From assembly GCA_019749805.1 (NCBI GenBank), contig JAIEPH010000066.1:103635-167634 (forward strand): a DNA stretch of 64,000 bases, in the 5' to 3' direction. The notes under the pieces are model-generated. The model saw nothing but the letters and a program-made list of their open reading frames with translations. It was not told the DNA's origin and did no database searches. The position numbers were made by a program, and so were the translations under genes. Below are positions 7,597 through 15,237 of the stretch, one piece after another. The stretch's first letter is position 1. Every line of letters begins with the position of its first letter. This DNA comes from Mycobacteriaceae bacterium. GTDB taxonomy: Bacteria; Actinomycetota; Actinomycetes; Mycobacteriales; Mycobacteriaceae.

Positions 7597-8670
7597 TCAC
7601 CACATGACACCGCGGATGTGATCCAGCGGCCGGAAGTCGTGAGCGGCGAGAATTCCGGCGGGTGCCCGGCACACCGCTTCGATGGCGTTGATCGGTCGCG
7701 CCGCGGTGGCGATCACGCCGCCCTGATTGTGGTCCGTGCCGCCGAGACCGACGTGGGTGTTGATCTCGACACCGGGGTCGCCTGCCACGACAACGCGATG
7801 CACTCCGGGGCGACCGTCCGGCGGGACGGCCCAGTGCGGAGCGGCGACTTCGGTCAACCGGTTCACGTGTTCCATGGTGATGACGACATCGCCGTTGCGG
7901 ACGCCTTCGACACCGAAGCGCACGGCCGCGACCTTGCCCACCTCGACGTCCATCATCGCGCACGAAATCGGTTCGGGCGTAGTCCATTTCTCGTGACGTT
8001 CGCGTACCTCGTCGAGTTCCACTCCGAGGTCCGCGGCGAGGCTGCGCACCTGGATTCCCCACATCGACTCCAGCACGCCCGGCATGAAGAGGATCGGCTG
8101 GTGCTCCGGTTCGGTGCCGAAACCGAAGGTGACGCCGGTGAATTCGGCGTCGTCGTAGGTGGCGTAGTCGCAGATCTCCTGAACCGTGATCGAGTCGGCG
8201 CGACCGGCCAGGCTCAGTGCCGTGTACACGAGCGTATCGCCCGAGTAACCGGGATCGATCCCGTTGATGTAGAGCGTCGAATTGCCCTGCCGGCACGCCT
8301 CTTCGAGAGGTTTGCGGAGCCATTCGTCGGTGAACTCCGGCGCGACCAGCCAGACGAACGACGATCCGACGACGTTGGTTCCGGCGCGCAGGAAGCGCGC
8401 GATGTCTGCCATCGCCTCCGCCGCGCGGGTCTCGGCCTGCGAGGTGTAGACCACGCAATCGGCGCCGAGCGCCAACAGCGCGTCGATGTCGTCGGTGGCG
8501 ATCACACCGGTCGTTTCGGCGCGCCCGCACAGCTCCCCCGCGTCCCGACCGATCTTGTCGGGGCCGGCCGCGTGCAGGCCCACCAACTCGAGGTCCGGAC
8601 GTTCGATGATCGTGCGCAGTGCGTGTACGCCCACGTTGCCGGTGGAGAACTGGATGATGCGGCGGGTCAT
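7597..8670 (-). CDS. Dihydrodipicolinate-reductase-like NAD(P)-dependent oxidoreductase
   Basis: A 357-residue protein starting MTRRIIQFSTGNVGVHALRT. The Rossmann signature (GNVGVHALR) and the ADCVVYTSQ segment match the DapB_N / 2,4-diaminopentanoate-dehydrogenase-like family, which is distinct from true DapB. The family name does not give the substrate; members reduce or deaminate varied small molecules. It is clearly paralogous to the divergent gene at 9638-10759: the two share the RTI(I/M)(E/D)RPxLEL segment, EPGF/DPGY-type central motifs and the C-terminal HDF/HLPL region. It lies between an SDR and a TetR gene in one operon. Confidence 0.85.
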   Translation of the reverse strand: MTRRIIQFSTGNVGVHALRTIIERPDLELVGLHAAGPDKIGRDAGELCGRAETTGVIATDDIDALLALGADCVVYTSQAETRAAEAMADIARFLRAGTNVVGSSFVWLVAPEFTDEWLRKPLEEACRQGNSTLYINGIDPGYSGDTLVYTALSLAGRADSITVQEICDYATYDDAEFTGVTFGFGTEPEHQPILFMPGVLESMWGIQVRSLAADLGVELDEVRERHEKWTTPEPISCAMMDVEVGKVAAVRFGVEGVRNGDVVITMEHVNRLTEVAAPHWAVPPDGRPGVHRVVVAGDPGVEINTHVGLGGTDHNQGGVIATAARPINAIEAVCRAPAGILAAHDFRPLDHIRGVMW

Positions 8671-8689
8671 TGTCGGTGTCCTCGCGTCC

Positions 8690-9565
8690 CTACAGCAGAT
8701 CGGTGATGGTTTTGAGCCCTGCGTCGTACAGCACCCCGGGCAGCATTCCGCCGTCGATCTCGATCGTGGTTCCGTTGACGAAATCGGCCGTGCCGGAGGC
8801 GAGGAAGACGCAGGTGCGTCCGACTTCGGCCGGCTCGCCGCCACGGCGCATCGGGACGTTGACGAAATACTCGGCCCCGGTGGGATCGTCCTTGGGCAGG
8901 ACGAACGACCGGAAATTCTCGGTGATCGTCGGGCCGAGGGCGACACAGTTGACCCGAACCGCGGGACCCCACTCCTGGGCCAGTGAGCGGGTCATCTGGT
9001 TCAGCCCCGCCTTCGCGGCTCCGTAGGACACCAGGGTCGGCGAACCGGCGGGATGGCCGGCTCCGCTGGAGACGTTGATGATGCAGGCGGTCCCGTCCTG
9101 GGTCTTCATCTGTCGGTACGCGCGAATCGCGAACCAAAGGGGGCTGATGAGATTCATCTGAACGGCGAACGCGTGAAAGAGAGCGCTGCGCTCGTAGTCG
9201 TCGTCGCTGGCGGGGGCGCCCTGGATACGCGACACCAACGCCGGAACCTCGTCGACCGACGGTGACGGTACGGTGCCACCTGCGTTGTTGACCAGGATGT
9301 CCAGCCGGCCGAAGCGATCGACGACGCGCTGAACGAATGCGTCGATGGCCGTGTAATCGGCTTGGTCACAGACCATTTGGTCGGATCGCCGCGCCCAGTC
9401 AGGGTTTTCCTGCGTGCCCGGCATCGCGTCGAGTGCTGACCGCGAGCAGCCCACCACCGTGGCGCCGGCCCGCAGTAGCTCGTGCGCGATACCTACCCCG
9501 ACGCCGCGGCTGGTCCCGGTGACAATGGCCACCTTGCCATCGAGTTCGCCCACCTTCGTCTCCAT
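8690..9565 (-). CDS. SDR family oxidoreductase
   Basis: A classical short-chain dehydrogenase of 291 residues. It has the NAD(P)-binding TGTSRGVGVGIA motif near residue 18, NNAGG, the active-site Ser in NVSSGAG, and the YGAAKAG catalytic Tyr/Lys, ending with the DGG motif (EIDGGMLPGV). An extra insertion at about 105-135 is longer than usual. The ATG at 9565 is used because METKVGELDGKVAIVTG gives the standard N-terminus; the frame is open upstream through the operator and into the divergent gene. It is first gene of the minus-strand operon with a 19-bp gap to the next gene. Substrate unknown. Confidence 0.9.
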   Translation of the reverse strand: METKVGELDGKVAIVTGTSRGVGVGIAHELLRAGATVVGCSRSALDAMPGTQENPDWARRSDQMVCDQADYTAIDAFVQRVVDRFGRLDILVNNAGGTVPSPSVDEVPALVSRIQGAPASDDDYERSALFHAFAVQMNLISPLWFAIRAYRQMKTQDGTACIINVSSGAGHPAGSPTLVSYGAAKAGLNQMTRSLAQEWGPAVRVNCVALGPTITENFRSFVLPKDDPTGAEYFVNVPMRRGGEPAEVGRTCVFLASGTADFVNGTTIEIDGGMLPGVLYDAGLKTITDLL

Positions 9566-9587
9566 TCCTGACTTCGACCACGAAAAG

Positions 9588-9605
9588 ACATTACAGATGT
9601 AATGT
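9588..9605. promoter_or_regulatory. Palindromic operator in divergent promoter (probable TetR site)
   Basis: ACATTACA-GA-TGTAATGT: perfect 8-bp arms around a 2-bp centre. An AAAA/TTTT flank continues the dyad after one mismatch on each side. It sits 22 bp upstream of the SDR start on the minus strand and 32 bp upstream of the divergent start at 9638. This is the right size and place for a TetR-family dimer site controlling both directions, and the operon itself encodes a TetR regulator at 6958-7587. The pairing of regulator and site is inference. Confidence 0.75.
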
Positions 9606-9637
9606 TTTTGTGCAAGAGCGAGTCGAGGGAGAAACCA

Positions 9638-10759
9638 ATGGCGCAGCCACCGGACAAGAGGTACCGCGTTGCGGTGTGGGCCACCGGCGGGGTCGGGCGA
9701 TACGCCATCCGGACGATCATGGATCGGCCCAACCTTGAACTCGCCGGTGCGTGGGTGCATTCGGAGGCCAAGGGCGGCCAGGATGTCGGGGTGTTGGCAG
9801 GTATCGATCCGGTCGGCGTCACGGCCACCCGCGACGTCGATGCGCTGCTGGCCTCGGGTGTGGATTGCGTGATGTACGCCGCGCCCGCCGGTCCCCGTCC
9901 GGCGGAGGCGCTCGCCGATTTCTGCCGCATCCTGTCGTCGGGTACCAATGTCGTCACCACATCGCTGCCCGGCCTCGTCTACGAAAAGGGTTCGCTCTCA
10001 AAGCGCTTCCTCGATCCGATCCGCGAAGCAACGGCCGCCGGCCGCAGCTCGATCTTCTCGTCGGGCATCGAACCGGGCTTCGGCTGCGACCTCTTCCCGA
10101 TAGCGCTGATGACGATGTCGCACAAGGTGTATGCGGTACGCGGTATCGAGATCACGAACTACTCGGAGTATCCCGTCGAGTGGGACGTCCGCGAACTGTT
10201 CGGGTTCGGTCAGCCGCTCGATTATCAGGGCGGTTTGAAGCAGCCGGGGGTCCTGAGGTGGGGTTGGGGCGCGGCGATCACGATGGTCGCCGACGCACTC
10301 GGTGTTGAGTTCGACGAGATCCGTGAGACGTGTGAATTCCTTCCGACCCCGCGCGATCTGCATACCGCGTGCGGTCTCATCCCGGCAGGCACGGTCGGGG
10401 CCACGTACGCCAAGTGCATCGGGGTCGTCGATGGTGCGGAGGTCGTCAGCCTCGAGCATGTCGACCGAATGGCCGACGATCTGGCCCCGGACTGGCCGAC
10501 GGGTCGAACCGGAGCCACCGACGGTATCTGGCGGGTGCTCATCGACGGTGAGCCGTCGTTCGACGGGGAGTTCGAAGTGGGTCACCGCGACGGCGAAAGC
10601 GCAAGCGATCATGGACTACTCGCCACCGGCATGCGCGCGGTCAACGCGATTCCCTGGGTGTGCGAGGCCGCGCCGGGCATCGTCGACGCGCTGCACCTGC
10701 CCCTCACCTCGGCGATCGGCGCATTGCATCCACACCGCGACGGCGTGCCTGCGTTCTAG
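9638..10759 (+). CDS. Dihydrodipicolinate-reductase-like oxidoreductase, divergent paralogue
   Basis: A 373-residue protein of the same family as the gene at 7597-8670: Rossmann motif ATGGVGRYAIRTI, then VDCVMYAAPAG, SSGIEPGFGCDL and a conserved C-terminal region ending HLPLTSAIGAL. The ATG at 9638 follows an AGGGAG ribosome site (about 9627-9632); an earlier ATG at 9602 lies inside the operator palindrome and is rejected as start. Presumably co-regulated with the SDR operon, so the two paralogues may act on related substrates or form a hetero-oligomer; that is inference. Its stop overlaps the convergent small gene by a few bases. Confidence 0.86.
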   Translation: MAQPPDKRYRVAVWATGGVGRYAIRTIMDRPNLELAGAWVHSEAKGGQDVGVLAGIDPVGVTATRDVDALLASGVDCVMYAAPAGPRPAEALADFCRILSSGTNVVTTSLPGLVYEKGSLSKRFLDPIREATAAGRSSIFSSGIEPGFGCDLFPIALMTMSHKVYAVRGIEITNYSEYPVEWDVRELFGFGQPLDYQGGLKQPGVLRWGWGAAITMVADALGVEFDEIRETCEFLPTPRDLHTACGLIPAGTVGATYAKCIGVVDGAEVVSLEHVDRMADDLAPDWPTGRTGATDGIWRVLIDGEPSFDGEFEVGHRDGESASDHGLLATGMRAVNAIPWVCEAAPGIVDALHLPLTSAIGALHPHRDGVPAF

Positions 10760-11091
10760 CGCTCCAACAGTTCGTCGAGCTTGGCCAGGAACTCCGTCGG
10801 CCGCTGCGGCGTGAACGCCGGGTTGGTGCGCGCACCGGCGATGTCGAGGGTGATCAGCGTGGATTTGATCGGTCGCCAGACGTCCAGCGGCAGCCACCGA
10901 CTGAGGCTCGAACTGCCCCACAGCCGGAACCGCTCGTTGAGGAAGCTCAGCGATTCGGCCTTGTACCCGCGGACATTGCGAAGCGGGATGATCTTCGAGG
11001 TGCCCGACGGGAAATGGTAGCGCCGCAAAGTGATTGCCTCGCGGTCCAGCTGGATGAGGCCGTCGTCGTAGTACTGGCGCGGTCCTGTCAC
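10756..11091 (-). CDS. Conserved hypothetical protein, PH-domain-like
   Basis: A 111-residue protein starting VTGPRQYYDDGLIQLDREAITLRRYHFPSG. The pattern of short beta strands (AITLRRYHF, SKIIPLRNVRGY) and a C-terminal helix (TEFLAKLDELLER) resembles small bacterial PH-like domains; this is a fold guess. GTG at 11091 overlaps the stop of the MBL/Rieske gene in a GTGA junction, so translation is coupled and the two products probably work together. No signal peptide or membrane segment. Role unknown. Confidence 0.75.
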   Translation of the reverse strand: MTGPRQYYDDGLIQLDREAITLRRYHFPSGTSKIIPLRNVRGYKAESLSFLNERFRLWGSSSLSRWLPLDVWRPIKSTLITLDIAGARTNPAFTPQRPTEFLAKLDELLER

Positions 11092-12662
11092 GTCTGCGTT
11101 CCCTCGCGGGCCGAGCGCAGTTCGTGTCCCTTGGTCGTCAGGCATCGGCCGTTCTCAAGGTTCCACTGCCAACCGTGCAGGTTGCACGTCAATGTGGAGC
11201 CCTCGACCACGCCGAACTTCGACAGGTCGGCCTTCAGGTGTGGACAACGTCGTTGAATCTCCCATCCGTCCAACGTGATCGACGCGGTGTCGTCGTGCGC
11301 CTCGGCGAACCAGCCGTCGGCATAGGCGATGCGTTCGTCGGTCAGGCACTTGAAGAACGTGTAGAGGTACTCGTTGTAGCCGCCCACCCGCCACGCCGTG
11401 AACCTGGTGGACAGGAAGATGGTGTTGACCCAGTCGGGCTCGTTGTCCCGCAGCACGGTGCGTACCAGTTCCGGCGCGATGGCGAAGCCGTACCGGAACT
11501 TCTCGTCCGGGATCGGTTCGCGGACCGCTCGTTTCGGGAAGTCCAGCACGACGCATTCATCGTGGCCGCCACCGCGAAGGCGCAGTTCCACCGGATACCC
11601 GATCCCGTCGCAGATCTGGTCGCTCTGCAGCATGATGGGCTCGAAGAGCGCGCGCAGCGCCTCGAGCAAGGGTTCGCCGGCCGCCGGGGCCCAGGTGGCC
11701 TTCTGCGCGGCCAGCACCGGTGCCATCCGTTCGGCGTAGTCGGCGATGTAGGCCGCCTTACCGGTGGTGAAGATGGCCTGCACCTCGTCTTCGGGCAGCG
11801 GGTGGACAAGCGAATTCATCTGTGCGCCAGTGAAATCCGCCGTTGTCCCGGGCATCATCAGCAGACCGCCATGATGGTCGTTGGCTCGCATCTGGTCCAG
11901 GAACACCACCTGGTCGGGAAAGATGTTGGCGGGGTCGCCATGGTCGTCGTTGAGGTCGCGCAGCGCGGGGTCGAGGAAGCACGGCGGACCGGCAGACGGG
12001 ATCACCCACGTCGCCCCGACCTGTGCGATGTATTGGCGGCACCGGTCCATCTGCCGCTGCCGCTTCTGGGTGCCGAACGCCTCCTTGGCGCGGGCGGGCA
12101 TGTCGTAGACCATCGGGTACCAGATGGCCCCGGAGTACTGCAGCATGTGGACGTCGACGGCGCCGAAGTCGGCGTGCACCACGTCGAGGTCCACCGGTCG
12201 GGCGTCGTTCATGTTGAAGCAGACCGTCTCGCCGTCGTCGAGCACCAGGCCAGAGTCTCCGATGGGACCGTCCGCGGGCGCGCGCAGCGAGATGATCATG
12301 ACATCGAGGTCGCCCTTGGGGCCGCTGACCCGGTGCTTGACCGAATCCGTCGTTTCGAAGAACCGGTGGAATCCGAGCTTTTCCAGTTCGCGGCGCAGGT
12401 CCGGTACCGGGAAGTCGGGCAGCAGCACCACGGCGTCCTTGTTGACGTGGACGCTCAGGTTCTTCGCGTCGAAGTGGTCGGCGTGCAGATGCGACACGTA
12501 CAGGTAGTCGCAGTCACCGAGGGCAACCCAGTCCAGCTGGCTGTTGTCAGGGAACGGGAACCACGACGCGAAGTACGCCGGGTTGACCCACGGATCACAC
12601 AAAACGCTTCCGGCGTTCGTATCTATCCGGAAGCCTGCATGTCCGACGCTGGTGACCTGCAC
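11088..12662 (-). CDS. Metallo-beta-lactamase fold / Rieske [2Fe-2S] fusion protein (Rv3818-like)
   Basis: A 524-residue two-domain protein. The N-terminal MBL fold (about 1-280) begins MQVTSVGHAGFRIDT, with metal motif SHLHADHFD. The C-terminal Rieske domain (about 430-515) carries CPH and CNLH pairs for a [2Fe-2S] cluster (RRCPHLKADL, TCNLHGWQW). This architecture recalls UlaG/CMP-Neu5Ac-hydroxylase-like proteins, where the Rieske cluster delivers electrons to a metal centre, so a hydroxylase or lipid-modifying oxidase role is possible. M. tuberculosis has the same arrangement as Rv3818. It is coupled to the downstream 111-residue protein. Substrate unknown. Confidence 0.9.
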   Translation of the reverse strand: MQVTSVGHAGFRIDTNAGSVLCDPWVNPAYFASWFPFPDNSQLDWVALGDCDYLYVSHLHADHFDAKNLSVHVNKDAVVLLPDFPVPDLRRELEKLGFHRFFETTDSVKHRVSGPKGDLDVMIISLRAPADGPIGDSGLVLDDGETVCFNMNDARPVDLDVVHADFGAVDVHMLQYSGAIWYPMVYDMPARAKEAFGTQKRQRQMDRCRQYIAQVGATWVIPSAGPPCFLDPALRDLNDDHGDPANIFPDQVVFLDQMRANDHHGGLLMMPGTTADFTGAQMNSLVHPLPEDEVQAIFTTGKAAYIADYAERMAPVLAAQKATWAPAAGEPLLEALRALFEPIMLQSDQICDGIGYPVELRLRGGGHDECVVLDFPKRAVREPIPDEKFRYGFAIAPELVRTVLRDNEPDWVNTIFLSTRFTAWRVGGYNEYLYTFFKCLTDERIAYADGWFAEAHDDTASITLDGWEIQRRCPHLKADLSKFGVVEGSTLTCNLHGWQWNLENGRCLTTKGHELRSAREGTQT

Positions 12663-12863
12663 TAATGCCCTTTCCCGCTACCGCATGTGCGGCATCAAGA
12701 CTAGCCGGACGCGAACAGGCCCCGCAGATGGGCGACGGGGCGGACAGGAAGTGTCGCGAGGTCGGCGATGGTCGCGCCGGGGAAAGCGGCAAGCACCGGT
12801 GAGTGCCGCCTCGGGAGTCGGCATGGGTTCGGTGAGACGCGTCACGCGACTAGGCTGCCGTAT

Positions 12864-13649
12864 GTGGAGCCGGTTTACGGAACAGTCATCCAACTCGCCA
12901 GGCTGCTCTGGCGCTTTCAGGGTCTGACGTTCACCGTCACCGGCGTCGAGCACCTGCCGGCCGAAGGCGGCGCGGTCATCGCCATCAACCACACCGGCTA
13001 CCTGGACTTCACGTTCGCCGGCCTGCCCGCCTACCGGCAGAAGCGCGGCCGCAAGGTGCGGTTCATGGCGAAGAAAGAAGTCTTCGACAACAAGATCACG
13101 GGTCCGATCATGCGCAGCCTGCGCCACATCGAGGTGGACCGTGACAGCGGTGCCGCGTCCTTCGACAAGGCCTGTCGCAAACTCAAGGAAGGCGAGCTGG
13201 TGGGCGTCTATCCCGAGGCCACGATCAGCCGTAGCTTTGAGATCAAGGACTTCAAGTCCGGTGCGGCGCGCATGGCGATCGCCGCCGACGTGCCGATCGT
13301 CCCGCACATCGTGTGGGGCGCGCAGCGCGTCTGGACCAAGGGGCATCCCAAGAACATGCGACGGCCCAAGGTGCCGATCGCCGTGGCGGTGGGGGAGCCG
13401 ATCTACCCGACGCTGCCGCCTGCCGAACTGACCGGGCTGCTGCATTCGCGGATGCAACATCTGCTCGAAAGGGTCCAGGACGACTACGGGCCGTACCCGC
13501 CGGGTGAGTTCTGGGTTCCGCACCGCCTCGGTGGCGGAGCGCCGACGCTGGCCGAGGCGAACCGGATGGACGCCGAGGAGGCTGTCCAGAAAGCGCAGGC
13601 GAAGGCGGCCCGTCGCGCACAGGGGGGCCCCACGGGAGCGCCGGAGTAA
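12864..13649 (+). CDS. PlsC-family acyltransferase (Rv3816c-like)
   Basis: A 261-residue 1-acylglycerol-3-phosphate-type acyltransferase, probably membrane-associated through its N-terminal hydrophobic stretch. The catalytic HxxxxD motif is present as NHTGYLDF, followed by a VYPEATIS glycerol-phosphate-binding motif. GTG at 12864 (VEPVYGTVIQ) is preferred because the paralogue that follows begins MEPVF. It is followed after 4 bp by that paralogue, which it resembles over the whole length (shared SFE(I/L)K(D/E)FKSGAARMA). In M. tuberculosis three such genes occur in tandem here; this window has two. Likely phospholipid or glycolipid acylation; acceptor unknown. Confidence 0.93.
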   Translation: MEPVYGTVIQLARLLWRFQGLTFTVTGVEHLPAEGGAVIAINHTGYLDFTFAGLPAYRQKRGRKVRFMAKKEVFDNKITGPIMRSLRHIEVDRDSGAASFDKACRKLKEGELVGVYPEATISRSFEIKDFKSGAARMAIAADVPIVPHIVWGAQRVWTKGHPKNMRRPKVPIAVAVGEPIYPTLPPAELTGLLHSRMQHLLERVQDDYGPYPPGEFWVPHRLGGGAPTLAEANRMDAEEAVQKAQAKAARRAQGGPTGAPE

Positions 13650-13653
13650 CGCG

Positions 13654-14418
13654 ATGGAGCCGGTTTTCCGCGGATTGGAGATTGCAGTCAGCACGGCGAC
13701 CAGAGTCATCGGCTCGCGCATCACCTACCTTGGCCTGGAGAACATTCCGGCGCACGGTGGCGCCGTCATCGCGATCAACCACACCAGCTACCTCGACTGG
13801 TATCCATCGGCGCTCGCCGCATACCAGGTCCGGCGCCGGCTGCGGTTCATGATCAAGTCCGAAATGCAGCAGGTGAAGGTCGTCAACTTCCTGATCAAGC
13901 ACTCCGGAACGATTCCGGTGGACCGCGAAGCCGGCGGCAGCGCCGCCTACGCCGTCGCCGTCGAGCAGCTGCGGGCCGGCGAGCTCGTCGCCGTGTATCC
14001 AGAGGCGACGATCAGCCGCAGCTTCGAGCTCAAGGAGTTCAAGTCGGGCGCGGCGCGGATGGCGCGCGACGCACAGGTGCCGATCATCCCGATGATCGTG
14101 TGGGGCACCCAGCGCATGTGGACCAAGGACCATCCGCGAAACATGGGTCGCAAGAAAATACCCATCACCGTGGCAATCGGCCCGCATGTCCACGCCGGGG
14201 CGACACTCGATGAGACCAACGCGGCGATGCGCGAGGCGATGAACAATCTGCTGCACATGGTGCAGGAGGACTATCCGCATCCCGCGGGTGCGTACTGGGT
14301 GCCTCACCGCTTGGGCGGATCGGCGCCGACGACGGACGAGGCCAAGGCGCTCGAGGAAGCCGAGCTGGCCGAACGAGCACGCAAGCGGGCCCAGCGAGAG
14401 ACGAAAAGCCACCGGTGA
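13654..14418 (+). CDS. PlsC-family acyltransferase, tandem paralogue (Rv3815c-like)
   Basis: 254 residues with NHTSYLDW (HxxxxD catalytic motif) and VYPEATISRSFELKEF. It is a tandem duplicate of the preceding gene; both end in a charged C-terminal helix rich in Lys/Arg/Glu. ATG at 13654 lies 4 bp after the upstream stop. The C-terminal TGA overlaps the GTG of the HAD gene (GTGA), so the three genes form one coupled unit. The acyl chain and acceptor cannot be read from sequence. Confidence 0.93.
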   Translation: MEPVFRGLEIAVSTATRVIGSRITYLGLENIPAHGGAVIAINHTSYLDWYPSALAAYQVRRRLRFMIKSEMQQVKVVNFLIKHSGTIPVDREAGGSAAYAVAVEQLRAGELVAVYPEATISRSFELKEFKSGAARMARDAQVPIIPMIVWGTQRMWTKDHPRNMGRKKIPITVAIGPHVHAGATLDETNAAMREAMNNLLHMVQEDYPHPAGAYWVPHRLGGSAPTTDEAKALEEAELAERARKRAQRETKSHR

Positions 14419-15236
14419 CCCTGCCCCGCCTGGTTGCCTCCGATGTGGACGGCACGCTGCTCACCGATGACGACGTCGACGTCATCTCCGACCGCACTCG
14501 CGCCGCGGTCCTGGCGGCCGTGGACTCCGGCACCCAGTTCGTGCTCGCGACGGGACGTCCGCCGCGCTGGATCTCACCGGTGGTCGATGCCCTGGGTATT
14601 GCGCCAATGGCGGTGTGCGCCAACGGCGCTGTGATCTACGACCCGTCAACGGATCGCATCGTATCGGCGCGCACGCTGTCCGTTGACCTGCTCGGCGAGC
14701 TCGCCGAGATCGCGACCCGGGTCATTCCCGGCGCCGGCCTGGCCGTCGAGCGGGTGGGCCGCAGTGCACACGACGCCGCCACTCCGCAGTTCGTCAGCTC
14801 GCCGGGTTACGAGCACGCGTGGCTGAACCCCGACAACACCGAGGTGTCGATCGATGATCTGCTGAGTGCGCCCGCGATCAAGCTGCTCATCCGCAAGGTG
14901 GGGGCACGCAGTGCGGACATGGCCGAGGTGCTGGCGAAACATGTTGGTCTGCAAGGCGATATCACCTATTCGACCAACAACGGTCTGATCGAGATCATGC
15001 CGCTGGGTATCAGCAAGGCGACCGGAATCGCCGAGGTGGCAGAACCATTGGGCATCACAGCCGAAGAGGTGGTCACTTTCGGCGATATGCCCAACGATGT
15101 GCCGATGCTGGCATGGGCCGGGCTTGGGGTCGCAATGGGCAACGCGCATCCGGAGGCGCTCGCCGCGGCCGACGAGGTCACTGCCACGAACGCCGACGAC
15201 GGGGTGGCGCGGGTGCTCGAGCGCTGGTGGTGGTGA
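14415..15236 (+). CDS. HAD superfamily Cof-type phosphatase (Rv3813c-like)
   Basis: A 273-residue HAD hydrolase. Motif I is SDVDGTLLTDDD, with the nucleophile and acid Asp; the Thr/Ser motif II lies in VLATGRP; Lys and the acidic motif IV appear as TFGDMPNDVPML. A large C2-type cap occupies the middle. These features place it in the Cof/YbiV group that dephosphorylates sugar phosphates and nucleotides. Length equals that of Rv3813c. The start overlaps the acyltransferase stop by 4 nt. It ends 1 bp from the convergent amidase stop. Confidence 0.93.
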   Translation: MTLPRLVASDVDGTLLTDDDVDVISDRTRAAVLAAVDSGTQFVLATGRPPRWISPVVDALGIAPMAVCANGAVIYDPSTDRIVSARTLSVDLLGELAEIATRVIPGAGLAVERVGRSAHDAATPQFVSSPGYEHAWLNPDNTEVSIDDLLSAPAIKLLIRKVGARSADMAEVLAKHVGLQGDITYSTNNGLIEIMPLGISKATGIAEVAEPLGITAEEVVTFGDMPNDVPMLAWAGLGVAMGNAHPEALAAADEVTATNADDGVARVLERWWW

Positions 15237-15237
15237 C

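Noticed and set aside
9602..9637. Upstream ATG at 9602 as start of the divergent oxidoreductase
   Set aside because: It lies within the operator palindrome and adds a non-conserved peptide; ATG at 9638 has a good ribosome site.
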